From: SYOC01 sp035575235
GTDB lineage: Bacteria; Desulfobacterota; Binatia; Bin18
NCBI GenBank assembly: GCA_035575235.1
Contig: DATLYA010000411.1
Location: 1 to 50,609 of the forward strand
DNA length: 50,609 bases
Direction of reading: 5' to 3'
The stretch's first letter is position 1, and each line of letters begins with the position of its first letter. Positions 15,761-23,317 of this stretch are shown here, piece after piece. Position numbers and translations under genes: made by a program. A model generated the notes under the pieces. The model was not told the DNA's origin. It did not search any database and saw nothing but the letters and a program-made list of their open reading frames with translations.

Positions 15761-17569
15761 TCAGAATTGGTACGTCACTCTCATCAGCGTCTCATCACGG
15801 CGACGGAAGAGCCCCCCAAGTCCCCAGGTTTCGTCCACCCGCCCGCCAAACCCTGGCACAAAGAAGTAGCTCTGCGCAAGACGCACGATCAGCCGCGGCG
15901 TGACGTAATAATCTACAAGCCAACTGAATTGCGCGCTGTAGTGATTGATCGGATCGAGCACGATAAACGCCAGCGGCAATAGCGTGCCTTTGAGGTATAC
16001 CGTGCTGGCCGCGAGCGTGCCCACTACTTCCCAGTTCCGTACTTTATCCGTTGGCGCGAGTTGCCCCTGAAATCGCGAAGTTCCTGCAGGAATGTATTGC
16101 CAGAACAGTTGCGCCGTGAGAAAAAACGTGGTGCGCCGGTTGAGGGGCCGAATCCACGTGGGCCGATCGAAGCCAATGAACGCCTGCCACGCGTCGCTCT
16201 TCTTGATCCCGAAAAAGCCGCTCGGCGTGAGAGCGCCATGGTCATCAAGGATGCGAATCGGTTTGCGTTTGTCAGCGAATGGTTTACCAAACTCATAAAT
16301 AGTTTCCATGCGCCACACGGCTTCAGTGTGTTCGCTGTCGGCATAGCTGGCGGAAATGCCAAGGGTATGCACGTAGGGATAATATGCTTCAGCAGGTAGA
16401 ACGCCGCGGCCAATGAGCAGCGTGTTCTGGAAGGCAACATCAGACTCTGAGACACAGTTGAACGCGCCAAGGCGACATTGATTGCGTCCGCGCAGGCTGG
16501 TGGTGCTCATGCCGTCATCTTGGGCGATGCGCTGGTGGAGGTAATTCAGCGTGAACGACAGCCCCTGCGGCGTCATCGCGCCCACGCGCACGCCAACCTG
16601 ACTGCTCTCGCCGGGGTTTTTGTCATAGTCGCCCTGCCGTCCCAGCACCGTCCCGTTGAGCAGCTTGAAATTGCCTCCGGCGGGACTGCCAACAAAGGGA
16701 TTCGTAAACGGCAACCCCCAGGATCGCCCTGGTAAGAAACCAATCTTCGAGGGCGTCCAATGGCCGGGAACCCAGTACGTCTCCAGAAACGTGTCGATCA
16801 GCGGACCAACCTTGCCGAAGCTGTACAGCCCTTTGATGGTCCAATAAGGAATGCGCAATTCATCCCACGTTTCCATCCCCAGCCCGCCACTATGCCATGT
16901 CGTATCCAGGGCGTTCGTCCGGTCAAGCATGCGCAGATTGTCCGACTCGCCCCACACGATCATCTGTCGCCCCAAGCGCAGCGTCAGGGGAATATCCGCA
17001 AATTCGATATCGCTGTACGCTTCGCGGAAAACACTCTCGAAACGCAGGGCGTGCGCCGCCCCCTGAGTAAGATCAGAAAGCTTACCGTCACGCCGCGTCA
17101 CACCACGGTAGGGAAACACTTCCTGTCGTGGTCCAGGCAGAAAATCGTAGAGGCTATCGTAGACCCCGCGATACAATACAACGAGATGCGCACGGCGAAT
17201 CCACGGGACGCTGAGACGGTCAAACGCCTGCCCTTCTACAATCCAATCATATTCCAATCGTAGGCGAGCCACGTTGCGCTGTTGAATGATCGACCACTTG
17301 TCCGGTTCGGGATGGCGGAAGAGTTGTTGGGTTTGGACATTGCCGGAGAGCGACAGCGGCCCAAAAGTGAAGTCGGCGTGGATTTTAGAAAAAGGCAACA
17401 GGCAATGGGCAATGGGCAACAGGAAGAAGGAGAGAAGAAAAAACGGGGAGACGGGGAAACGGAAAAACGGGGCTTGGGAGAAGCAATCCGCTAAATTGAC
17501 GCGCCTACCCTCGCCCCCCGCCTTCCGCCTTCCGCCTTCCGCGTTTCCACTCTGGTGTCTAGCGTTCAT
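15761..17569 (-). CDS. DUF1302 outer-membrane protein
   Basis: A 602-aa DUF1302 protein ending in an aromatic residue (RVTYQF), as expected for an outer-membrane barrel; it is rich in alternating hydrophobic strands. DUF1302 and DUF1329 proteins occur as pairs, often beside RND-type exporters, in lipid-degrading and marine bacteria; the role is not established. ATG 17569 has GGAG upstream. The mature domain starts near residue 65 (ADFTFGPLSLSG). The N-terminal 60 residues are largely encoded by heptamer arrays, and residues about 34-64 form the only hydrophobic signal-like segment. The DUF1329 gene ends 47 bp upstream. Confidence 0.88.
   Translation of the reverse strand: MNARHQSGNAEGGRRKAGGEGRRVNLADCFSQAPFFRFPVSPFFLLSFFLLPIAHCLLPFSKIHADFTFGPLSLSGNVQTQQLFRHPEPDKWSIIQQRNVARLRLEYDWIVEGQAFDRLSVPWIRRAHLVVLYRGVYDSLYDFLPGPRQEVFPYRGVTRRDGKLSDLTQGAAHALRFESVFREAYSDIEFADIPLTLRLGRQMIVWGESDNLRMLDRTNALDTTWHSGGLGMETWDELRIPYWTIKGLYSFGKVGPLIDTFLETYWVPGHWTPSKIGFLPGRSWGLPFTNPFVGSPAGGNFKLLNGTVLGRQGDYDKNPGESSQVGVRVGAMTPQGLSFTLNYLHQRIAQDDGMSTTSLRGRNQCRLGAFNCVSESDVAFQNTLLIGRGVLPAEAYYPYVHTLGISASYADSEHTEAVWRMETIYEFGKPFADKRKPIRILDDHGALTPSGFFGIKKSDAWQAFIGFDRPTWIRPLNRRTTFFLTAQLFWQYIPAGTSRFQGQLAPTDKVRNWEVVGTLAASTVYLKGTLLPLAFIVLDPINHYSAQFSWLVDYYVTPRLIVRLAQSYFFVPGFGGRVDETWGLGGLFRRRDETLMRVTYQF
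17397..17541. repeat. Heptamer arrays encoding the DUF1302 N-terminus
   Basis: GGCAACA, GGCAATG, GGCAATG, GGCAACA at 17397-17425, ACGGGGA-type 8-mers at about 17440-17470, and CCTTCCG three times at 17517-17541. All lie between the start codon and the mature domain of the DUF1302 gene and stay free of stop codons in its frame. Confidence 0.75.
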
Positions 17570-17615
17570 CTCTCCGCCTTCTCCTCAGCACTCAGGACCC
17601 GTCACTCGTTCCTTC

Positions 17616-18866
17616 CTACTGTCCTCGCGCCATGATCCGATCGAGGTTGAAAAAATCATCAGGTAATTGCTCTGTGTATGTCGCTTTCGTAATAGCGGTA
17701 ATCGTCGCCATTTCCATTTCATAATCAATCATCGTCTCACCCACCCACACCGGGAAACGCACCAGTTCATTGCCCGGGTCGTATTTCGGATTGCCATACA
17801 ATTCGAACAAGGTCTTCTGATGTTTCCCGTCCTGATCATAAAACAGCACATACACTGGGACGAACATCTGCTTGTCAATGTGCAGGACACGTTTCTTGTA
17901 GATATGCCCATGGGCGGTCGGCGTGCATTCGAGCACGATCATCTCCCGCAACTCCCACGGATCGACCGGATACCAGTTTCCGCGACCCCCAAAGGTCGCC
18001 GTCGCCGCCCTCACGCCGACCGGAGCGAGCAGCAGGCGTTCGCCAAGGAACTTCCAGGTGCAAGAGCGCAGGTAGCCCCAATAACCAAAGAAGTCTTCAT
18101 TGAGAAAGCCGGAGTCGTACGAGGCTTCGTCCATCTTCATGATCACTTTGCGGATCTTGCGACTCGCCGGACTATAGACCCAATTGTCATCATTGCGATG
18201 ATCCCGCATGTACCGGAGTTTCAGCGACATCGAGTTCTTGAGATCGAACGGCGATAAAATATGAAAGAATTCTTTGTACAAGACGCCATCCGCCGCCCAC
18301 TTGTTCGGATTCACGCCGTCTCTCTGCGGACGATGCATGCCATAGGCGACGACATAATAGTTTTCGATCTCCCGCTCCGCCGAACCGGAAGCAGGCAGCA
18401 GGCGAAAGGTGTTCCATACCTGCATCACGTCGCCAAAGTCGCGATGGCGGATATTCCAGGCTGCTTTTACGCCGGCCTGGGGATCTGCCGAATCAATCGC
18501 CGGGAAAGGCAACCCCGCGACATAGCCTTCGAGTTCGCCATCAGCGCCAATGCGCACGGACTCGGCATGCTGTCTGGTCGCTTCGATATAGGCGTCGCTC
18601 ACCGGCAGATCCGTTGTGTCTTGCACGGCAAAAGATAATTCTCCTGTCTTTACACGGTCAAGAATTTCCGGGGGAAGATAATTTTGGGCGGCCTCCCAGG
18701 AGTCCCTGGAAATAACAGTTCCAGGCGCGAGTCCTTCGGCGCTCGGCTTGCCCGTCGCATATGGGAAAAAAGCGCGTTGTATGACGGCCACGGGAAGATC
18801 AGCGTAGACGGGTCGCCACAGCAGACACGCGAAGAACCAGACGAGGCTCCAATAAAATTCGCGCAT
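17616..18866 (-). CDS. DUF1329 outer-membrane lipoprotein-sorting-like protein
   Basis: A 416-aa exported protein with a Sec signal peptide (hydrophobic stretch LVWFFACLLWRPVYA at residues 8-22, cleavage after Ala). The DUF1329 body contains WNIRHRDFGDVMQVWNTFRL, the VYSPASRKIRKV segment and a lipid-sorting-like beta-rich C-terminus. DUF1329 proteins resemble LolA/LolB and are found with DUF1302; they are thought to act in the periplasm on lipid-like cargo. The gene precedes the DUF1302 gene on the same strand, so the two are probably one operon. Start ATG 18866 has no strong ribosome site. Confidence 0.87.
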   Translation of the reverse strand: MREFYWSLVWFFACLLWRPVYADLPVAVIQRAFFPYATGKPSAEGLAPGTVISRDSWEAAQNYLPPEILDRVKTGELSFAVQDTTDLPVSDAYIEATRQHAESVRIGADGELEGYVAGLPFPAIDSADPQAGVKAAWNIRHRDFGDVMQVWNTFRLLPASGSAEREIENYYVVAYGMHRPQRDGVNPNKWAADGVLYKEFFHILSPFDLKNSMSLKLRYMRDHRNDDNWVYSPASRKIRKVIMKMDEASYDSGFLNEDFFGYWGYLRSCTWKFLGERLLLAPVGVRAATATFGGRGNWYPVDPWELREMIVLECTPTAHGHIYKKRVLHIDKQMFVPVYVLFYDQDGKHQKTLFELYGNPKYDPGNELVRFPVWVGETMIDYEMEMATITAITKATYTEQLPDDFFNLDRIMARGQ

Positions 18867-18886
18867 AGTGAACGTTACTTTTCGTT

Positions 18887-18916
18887 CAGAGAGGCGCGCC
18901 GTGGCGCGTCTCTCTG
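18887..18916. terminator. Strong GC-rich hairpin between SDR and DUF1329 genes
   Basis: CAGAGAGGCGCGCC and GGCGCGTCTCTCTG flank a GT loop, with one G-T pair. The stem lies between the end of the SDR gene (18957) and the start of the DUF1329 gene (18866), both on the minus strand, so it could separate their transcripts. A clear T-run follows only on the plus strand side (ctttattt). Confidence 0.5.
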
Positions 18917-18956
18917 CTTTATTTCATCCATATCTTAACGCACCATCCATACAGAT

Positions 18957-19721
18957 TTACTGCGCCATATAGCCGCCATCAACAGGCAAGGCGTGCCCGG
19001 TGACAAAGGAAGCAGCGTCAGAACAGAGCCACACCACGGCTTCAGCGATTTCCTCGGGTTTCCCTAATCGGCCTCCCGGTTGTGCGGCGACCATTTTATC
19101 GATGAAGCGCTCCACGCGCTCTCCGCCCGAGCCGCGCAGCATCGGCGTATCGATCGGCCCAGGACAGACCGCGTTCACGCGGATGCCGGTTTTGGCGTAT
19201 TCCAACGCCGCCGTTTTGGTGAGCCCGATCACGCCATGCTTGCTAGCGACGTAGGCCGCGCCCCGTCGCAGCCCAATGAGGCCAGCGTCAGAAGAGGTGT
19301 TCACAATAGCCCCACTTCCTTGTTTGGCCATCTGCGCAAGCTCAAATTTCATACACAGCCATACGCCAGTAAGATTGACGGCAATGACCTGGTTCCATTT
19401 CTCCTCAGTGATATCGACGGTCAGTTTATTGGGGCCAGGCACGCCGGCGTTGTTGTGCGCACAGTCTAACCGCCCGTAGGTGCGCACGACCGTCTTGACC
19501 AACGCTTCAACATCCGCAGCCTGTGAGACATCGGCCTTGACGAAGACCGCATCACCCCCAGCTTGCTTGATGAGCCTGACGGTTTCCTCACCGCTCTCGA
19601 CCGCCACATCAGAAACAACCACCTTCGCCCCTTCGCGATGAAACGCGAGCGCCGTCGCGCGCCCGATGCCTGAACCCGCACCCGTCACTAACGCCACTTT
19701 GTCCTTCAAAAGTCCCGCCAT
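18957..19721 (-). CDS. SDR-family oxidoreductase
   Basis: A 254-aa classical short-chain dehydrogenase, with TGAGSGIG at residues 14-21, NNAG, a Ser in NTSSDAG, the Tyr-x3-Lys pair in YVASKHG, and CPGPIDTPM. The C-terminus DGGYMAQ is typical. GGCGGAGGAAAC precedes ATG 19721. The acidic residue after strand 2 (VSDV) suggests NAD(H) preference. Substrate unknown; it is separated from the DUF1329 gene by a hairpin. Confidence 0.9.
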   Translation of the reverse strand: MAGLLKDKVALVTGAGSGIGRATALAFHREGAKVVVSDVAVESGEETVRLIKQAGGDAVFVKADVSQAADVEALVKTVVRTYGRLDCAHNNAGVPGPNKLTVDITEEKWNQVIAVNLTGVWLCMKFELAQMAKQGSGAIVNTSSDAGLIGLRRGAAYVASKHGVIGLTKTAALEYAKTGIRVNAVCPGPIDTPMLRGSGGERVERFIDKMVAAQPGGRLGKPEEIAEAVVWLCSDAASFVTGHALPVDGGYMAQ

Positions 19722-19871
19722 AATCAGTTTCCTCCGCCCATGCTCTTAGTCGGGATTGGCGCGAGCTGTCAAGTCATGGCGCTGATGGTCAGCGAAGATG
19801 GCTTGTCGCTTGCGCGGGTTAGAATGACAGCATTGAAATTGAAAGTATTTTACTTTTTGTGACTCGTTTCT

Positions 19872-20487
19872 TCATTTCTTCCGCTTCCGTCGCCGAGCCA
19901 GAATGGCGTTCAGATCCTGCAAGATTTCTGGCGCGTCTAAGGCGGCTGAGAACTCCTGCACCCATCGACGTATTTGGCGCAGGTTCAACTTGGGGTGAGC
20001 GCCCATGACAGACTCGATATCGAGTACATCCCGCGGACGGTGCGCAATAGCCGTCATGACGATCAGATCTTCGGGGGTTGGCAAAGGAAGACTGATTCCA
20101 CATAGTCCTGGCAATGGCTTCCTTTTCAAACAGCAAAGCTCCGAACGCAACATCTACATCGATACCGCTCGACTCGTGGCGAACCAAGAGAACCCGCGCC
20201 TTTTGGGCGAAGGCAAGAGCGTCAGAGAGTCGAGGGACACATCCGAACTGCGCTCCTGCAGCGAGGAATGCGCCCCAGTTACTTTCGTCAAGCAACACAA
20301 CTGCGTCTACATCCCGTGTCACTCGGGGGCGACCGAGGAGTGAGGCGGCCACACCGCCAATTACGACACCTGCGACGTGTGTGGCCTGTAACCAGGCGAC
20401 AAGGTCACGCAGAGCCGTGAGCAGCGGAGCCAGGGATTCTTCCCGTTCAGGCACTAAGAATCCTTTTGAGTCGATTCCAACGGTCAC
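19872..20487 (-). pseudogene. Frameshifted nucleotidyltransferase (MNT-like) gene
   Basis: From ATG 20487 the frame reads a nucleotidyltransferase fold with VVIGGVAASLLGRPRVTRDVD (GG and Asp-x-Asp metal site, landmark only) and IDVDVAFGALLFEKEAIART; similarity then moves to another frame, continuing as GISLPLPTPEDLIVMTAIAH to the stop at 19872. The shift falls at about 20098-20115. Both halves look normal, so the gene was recently functional or the assembly has a one-base error there. Such nucleotidyltransferases are usually paired with a small partner; the partner gene ends inside this start. Confidence 0.8.
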
Positions 20488-20764
20488 GGACTGCGGCCTC
20501 CTCTTCCGCGAGCTTATCGGCCCATCCGAGCTGTGACACCGAAGCCATGAGTGCCGCCAGTTGCTGAAACTTCCGCGCTATAGGAGTTGCACGCAGTTCT
20601 TCCCGTTCAGCGGCGTTGACGGCCTCCCATCGCCTTTTGAGATACAAACCTGCCCATTCCACCCGCCAACGCTTGATGTCCCGACCACGTAGGAATGGTT
20701 TGATGATTTCGGCGCTTTTTGGATCTGCAGCGATCAATTCTGCTCGCTTGGCCTCGTCAATCAA
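20447..20764 (-). pseudogene. Chimera of a type IIG restriction-enzyme fragment and a small partner protein
   Basis: The first about 42 residues, including PKSAEIIKPFLRGRDIKRW, match the TaqI-like C-terminal specificity domain of Eco57I/type IIG restriction-modification enzymes. From about residue 43 the sequence changes to KRRWEAVNAAEREELRATPI and a helical tail typical of the small proteins that precede nucleotidyltransferase genes. Upstream, NEAFLIDEA (without an ATG) continues the restriction-enzyme similarity to about 20790 before a stop. The methylase and nuclease domains are missing. I infer a deletion that joined two unrelated genes in frame. Confidence 0.65.
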
Positions 20765-20917
20765 GAAGGCTTCATTACGGGTAGGCTTGCGTCGCTTGAC
20801 TGTTCAGACGCGAGGCCTGACGCTGATCTGTTGTTGAGCGATGGTTGAACTGTCGTCGCCCTTCGCTGGTATAGGTCTATATTTCTCCAAAAGGACAAAA
20901 GCGAGACGCTCGTAGTC

Positions 20918-20953
20918 GCTTCTGACAACTGGCGACTGAAAACTGACGACTCT
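20918..20953. repeat. Heptamer array (CTGACAA type)
   Basis: CTGACAA, CTGGCGA, CTGAAAA, CTGACGA, CTC with a 7-bp period, just downstream of the nitroreductase stop. The rest of 20790-20917 shows no gene. Confidence 0.6.
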
Positions 20954-20955
20954 TC

Positions 20956-21600
20956 TCACCACTTATCCACATGCACGACTTTCTTTAAGGGAAGATGTGG
21001 CGTTTTTGGCTTCTGGGGCTGTTCGGCTGGATAACCGATGGTGATCAAGCCAACTGGCCGCACATACTCGGGCAAAGCCAGCAGCTTCGCCACTGCTTCC
21101 GGGTCGTATGACCCCACGAAACACGCGCCTAAGCCTTGTTCGACCGCGCCTAACAAAATGAGCAACGAGGCGAATGACGTATCAACCAGACTAAAAAAAG
21201 AGCCGCGTCCGCCGGATTTGCCCCCACGCTGAATATCGGCGCACGTCACGATCGTCACTGGCGCAGTGACGACCGAGAGTTGCTTGCCCGTGGCCTCGGC
21301 CAGCCTGGCGCGTACTTCTGGACTCTTGACAACAATAAACTCCCACGGTTGCAAGTTGCCGGCGCTCGGCGCACGGACGGCGTACTTCAAGAGCTGTTGA
21401 ATCTTCTCTTCCGGCACAGGGTCGCTTTTGTAGGAGCGGATCATCGCCCGACGCTTGACGACCTCTGCAAACCTGTGCGGCGAGGCATTCCCTATTGTGG
21501 ACGGCTCATTGTCCGCGAAGACCAGACCAGTTCGCTCCCAGAGCAGAGCAGCGGCTGCGGTTTGTAAAAACCTACGGCGAGACGAAGACAACCGTGGCAT
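20956..21600 (-). CDS. Tat-exported nitroreductase-family protein
   Basis: A 214-aa FMN-dependent nitroreductase-fold protein. The N-terminus SSRRRFLQTAAAALL is a twin-arginine signal, so the enzyme is probably exported folded with its FMN. Nitroreductase features: RRAMIRSYKSDPVPEEKI, APSAGNLQPWEFIVVKSP, and GLGACFVGS. Start at 21600 puts the Tat motif near the N-terminus; an ATG at 21633 is less likely. It lies downstream of qhpB on the same strand across a palindromic repeat, so it may read through with the amine dehydrogenase operon, where a periplasmic flavin enzyme would be unusual. Confidence 0.82.
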   Translation of the reverse strand: MPRLSSSRRRFLQTAAAALLWERTGLVFADNEPSTIGNASPHRFAEVVKRRAMIRSYKSDPVPEEKIQQLLKYAVRAPSAGNLQPWEFIVVKSPEVRARLAEATGKQLSVVTAPVTIVTCADIQRGGKSGGRGSFFSLVDTSFASLLILLGAVEQGLGACFVGSYDPEAVAKLLALPEYVRPVGLITIGYPAEQPQKPKTPHLPLKKVVHVDKW

Positions 21601-21646
21601 AGGAAGACAATCTCTCTCAGAGCAGGTCTTCATGTGGAAGGAAGCT

Positions 21647-21722
21647 GTCATTGCGAGGAGCCCTAGGGCGACGAAGCAATCTCTTTTTCAAGCAAAAATT
21701 GCTTCGCTCCGCTCGCAATGAC
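21647..21722. repeat. Palindromic dispersed element with GTCATTGCGAG ends
   Basis: The ends GTCATTGCGAG and CTCGCAATGAC are perfect 11-bp inverted repeats. Inside, CGAAGCAAT (21672-21680) and ATTGCTTCG (21698-21706) pair again. This word set occurs as a non-coding repeat in many bacterial genomes. It sits between the nitroreductase and qhpB. Confidence 0.8.
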
Positions 21723-21760
21723 TCATCTTTCTGGACTTCCAGGATTCACTTCTTTCTTGC

Positions 21761-22852
21761 TTAGCGCTGCACGAAGCGGATATCGCTTCCACTGCCGCTC
21801 TGGGTATGCCCAAGAGGGATTTTCTTAATGAGTTCGAGCGACTCGGGATCGAACACGGAAATCTCATGCCAGTTCGCCCCCACATAAAGTTTGTCGCCTT
21901 CAGGGTGCATGAACACGGCAAACAAGGTGTTTGGCAAGGGAACGGATTTCTCCACCTTGCGCGTTTTTGCATCAAGACGCCACAGATTGTTGTAACTAAA
22001 GTACACCTTGCCCGTCTTGGGCGCGACCGTTCCCGTCAGAGCGTAATTCTCAGCCGTAAAAGGTTGCAGTTCAGTCAAATGCAGCTGGGGATTTTCTTGC
22101 TTCAGGTCGAGCCAGCCGACGCCAAGAGTCATCTTGCCGGCCGTATCAGTGGTGATCGTCCCGAAAGAGAGGACGTAGTCATACTCCTGGTACAGGTTGA
22201 AGACCGGCAAGCCATCAGTTCGAGCGATGCCGGTCACATTACGATTGAGGAGGGGAATAGTGTCAATCTGTTTGCCTTGGTCGACATCAAAGACCGTGAT
22301 GTCTTGACCGACGCTGAACAGATACAGACGCTTGCCGTCCTTCGACGACGCCATCGACATCACTTGCCGCGGTGCGGGAAAGGTGCGCACCGTTGTATTT
22401 GTACTAAGATCAATGACGCGAACGCGATTCTCTTGCGCTTCATAGCTCCCCACATCCTTCTTCACCGGCATCTCATGAATAAACAGGCGGGAGCCTTGCG
22501 CGTTCACGTCAATCGCCATGGTGCGCACGAGTTCATTTTCGTTGGAAAGCGGAAAACTTGTCACCTGCTTCCCTTCATCAAGATCGACCATGGCGACGGA
22601 CTGCGCGAGATTGTTGATCACGTAGGCGTATTGCGGATGGGCGGGATTCGTAGCGATATTCATCGCCGGTCCCTTTCCTTCCAGCGCGATATCTTTGACG
22701 ACCGTGTCCGTTTCGGTATCAACAACGATTAAATTATTCGGATGGGCGGAAGCGAGCAGGTACCATTTCGCCCAGGCAACGTGAGGGAGACATATGATGG
22801 TCAGGCTCAGAAAGAAGAAAAACCGCGCGTGGCGGTTGTCTTTTGGTTTCAC
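21761..22852 (-). CDS. qhpB: Quinohemoprotein amine dehydrogenase beta subunit
   Basis: A 363-aa beta-propeller subunit. A Sec signal peptide (FFFFLSLTIICLPHVAWA, residues 11-28) leads to WYLLASAHPNNLIVVDTETD and repeated YncE/YVTN-like blades (VVDTETDTVV, VFDVDQGKQ, VFDPESLEL). In the enzyme the beta propeller surrounds the gamma subunit in the periplasm. Start is GTG 22852 with GGAGGAGGTGGG upstream. The gene order qhpA-qhpD-qhpC-qhpB, as in Paracoccus, supports the assignment. Confidence 0.9.
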   Translation of the reverse strand: MKPKDNRHARFFFFLSLTIICLPHVAWAKWYLLASAHPNNLIVVDTETDTVVKDIALEGKGPAMNIATNPAHPQYAYVINNLAQSVAMVDLDEGKQVTSFPLSNENELVRTMAIDVNAQGSRLFIHEMPVKKDVGSYEAQENRVRVIDLSTNTTVRTFPAPRQVMSMASSKDGKRLYLFSVGQDITVFDVDQGKQIDTIPLLNRNVTGIARTDGLPVFNLYQEYDYVLSFGTITTDTAGKMTLGVGWLDLKQENPQLHLTELQPFTAENYALTGTVAPKTGKVYFSYNNLWRLDAKTRKVEKSVPLPNTLFAVFMHPEGDKLYVGANWHEISVFDPESLELIKKIPLGHTQSGSGSDIRFVQR

Positions 22853-22902
22853 AACCCACCTCCTCCCTCTCTACAGTTCCGCTGGCGCGCGGAGCACGCC
22901 CT

Positions 22903-23223
22903 TCAATTGACCTTCGGGAACACGACTTCAAAGTTCTTCCAATCCTCTTGGTTCATACCAGAGCAGGCTTTTGCCCATTCCGGTGAGGATTGCAGACTAT
23001 CCGGCACCTGGGCGGGCCACCAACACATGTTGGCGCAGCTCAGCAGATCGGCTTCCATCGGCGCACACATGCCGCTTGTGCCGCCCCACATATTGGCTTC
23101 CCAGCCTGGATTAAAGACGGTGGTGCATCCTCCAGGCATGGCCATGCCAACGATGTCTTCTTGCACGGCTTGCGCTTTTTCCACTGCTTCCGCCTTCTGG
23201 TTCGCCGCTTTCAGGTGTTTCAT
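22903..23223 (-). CDS. qhpC: Quinohemoprotein amine dehydrogenase gamma subunit (CTQ precursor)
   Basis: A 106-aa precursor: a leader of about 26 residues (MKHLKAANQKAEAVEKAQAV...) with no signal peptide, then a mature part beginning near MAMPGGC. With the mature N-terminus there, the residues for all crosslinks known in the family are in place: Cys7-Glu16, Cys27-Asp33, Cys41-Asp49 thioethers, and Cys37-Trp43 for the cysteine tryptophylquinone cofactor (CANMCWWPAQVPD). One additional Cys occurs in PEWAKACSG. GAAGGAGAG precedes ATG 23223. The radical-SAM and protease partners are in the window. Confidence 0.95.
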   Translation of the reverse strand: MKHLKAANQKAEAVEKAQAVQEDIVGMAMPGGCTTVFNPGWEANMWGGTSGMCAPMEADLLSCANMCWWPAQVPDSLQSSPEWAKACSGMNQEDWKNFEVVFPKVN

Positions 23224-23317
23224 ACCACTCTCCTTCTCACTCCGTCTGTAGAGCCCTTTAGGGTCTTTAAGGTCAAAACTTCACAGACTCCATAGACTCA
23301 ATGAACTCCATAGATCC

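Noticed and set aside
21806..22732. 308-codon plus-strand frame opposite qhpB
   Set aside because: It is antisense to a clear beta-propeller gene and has no family features.
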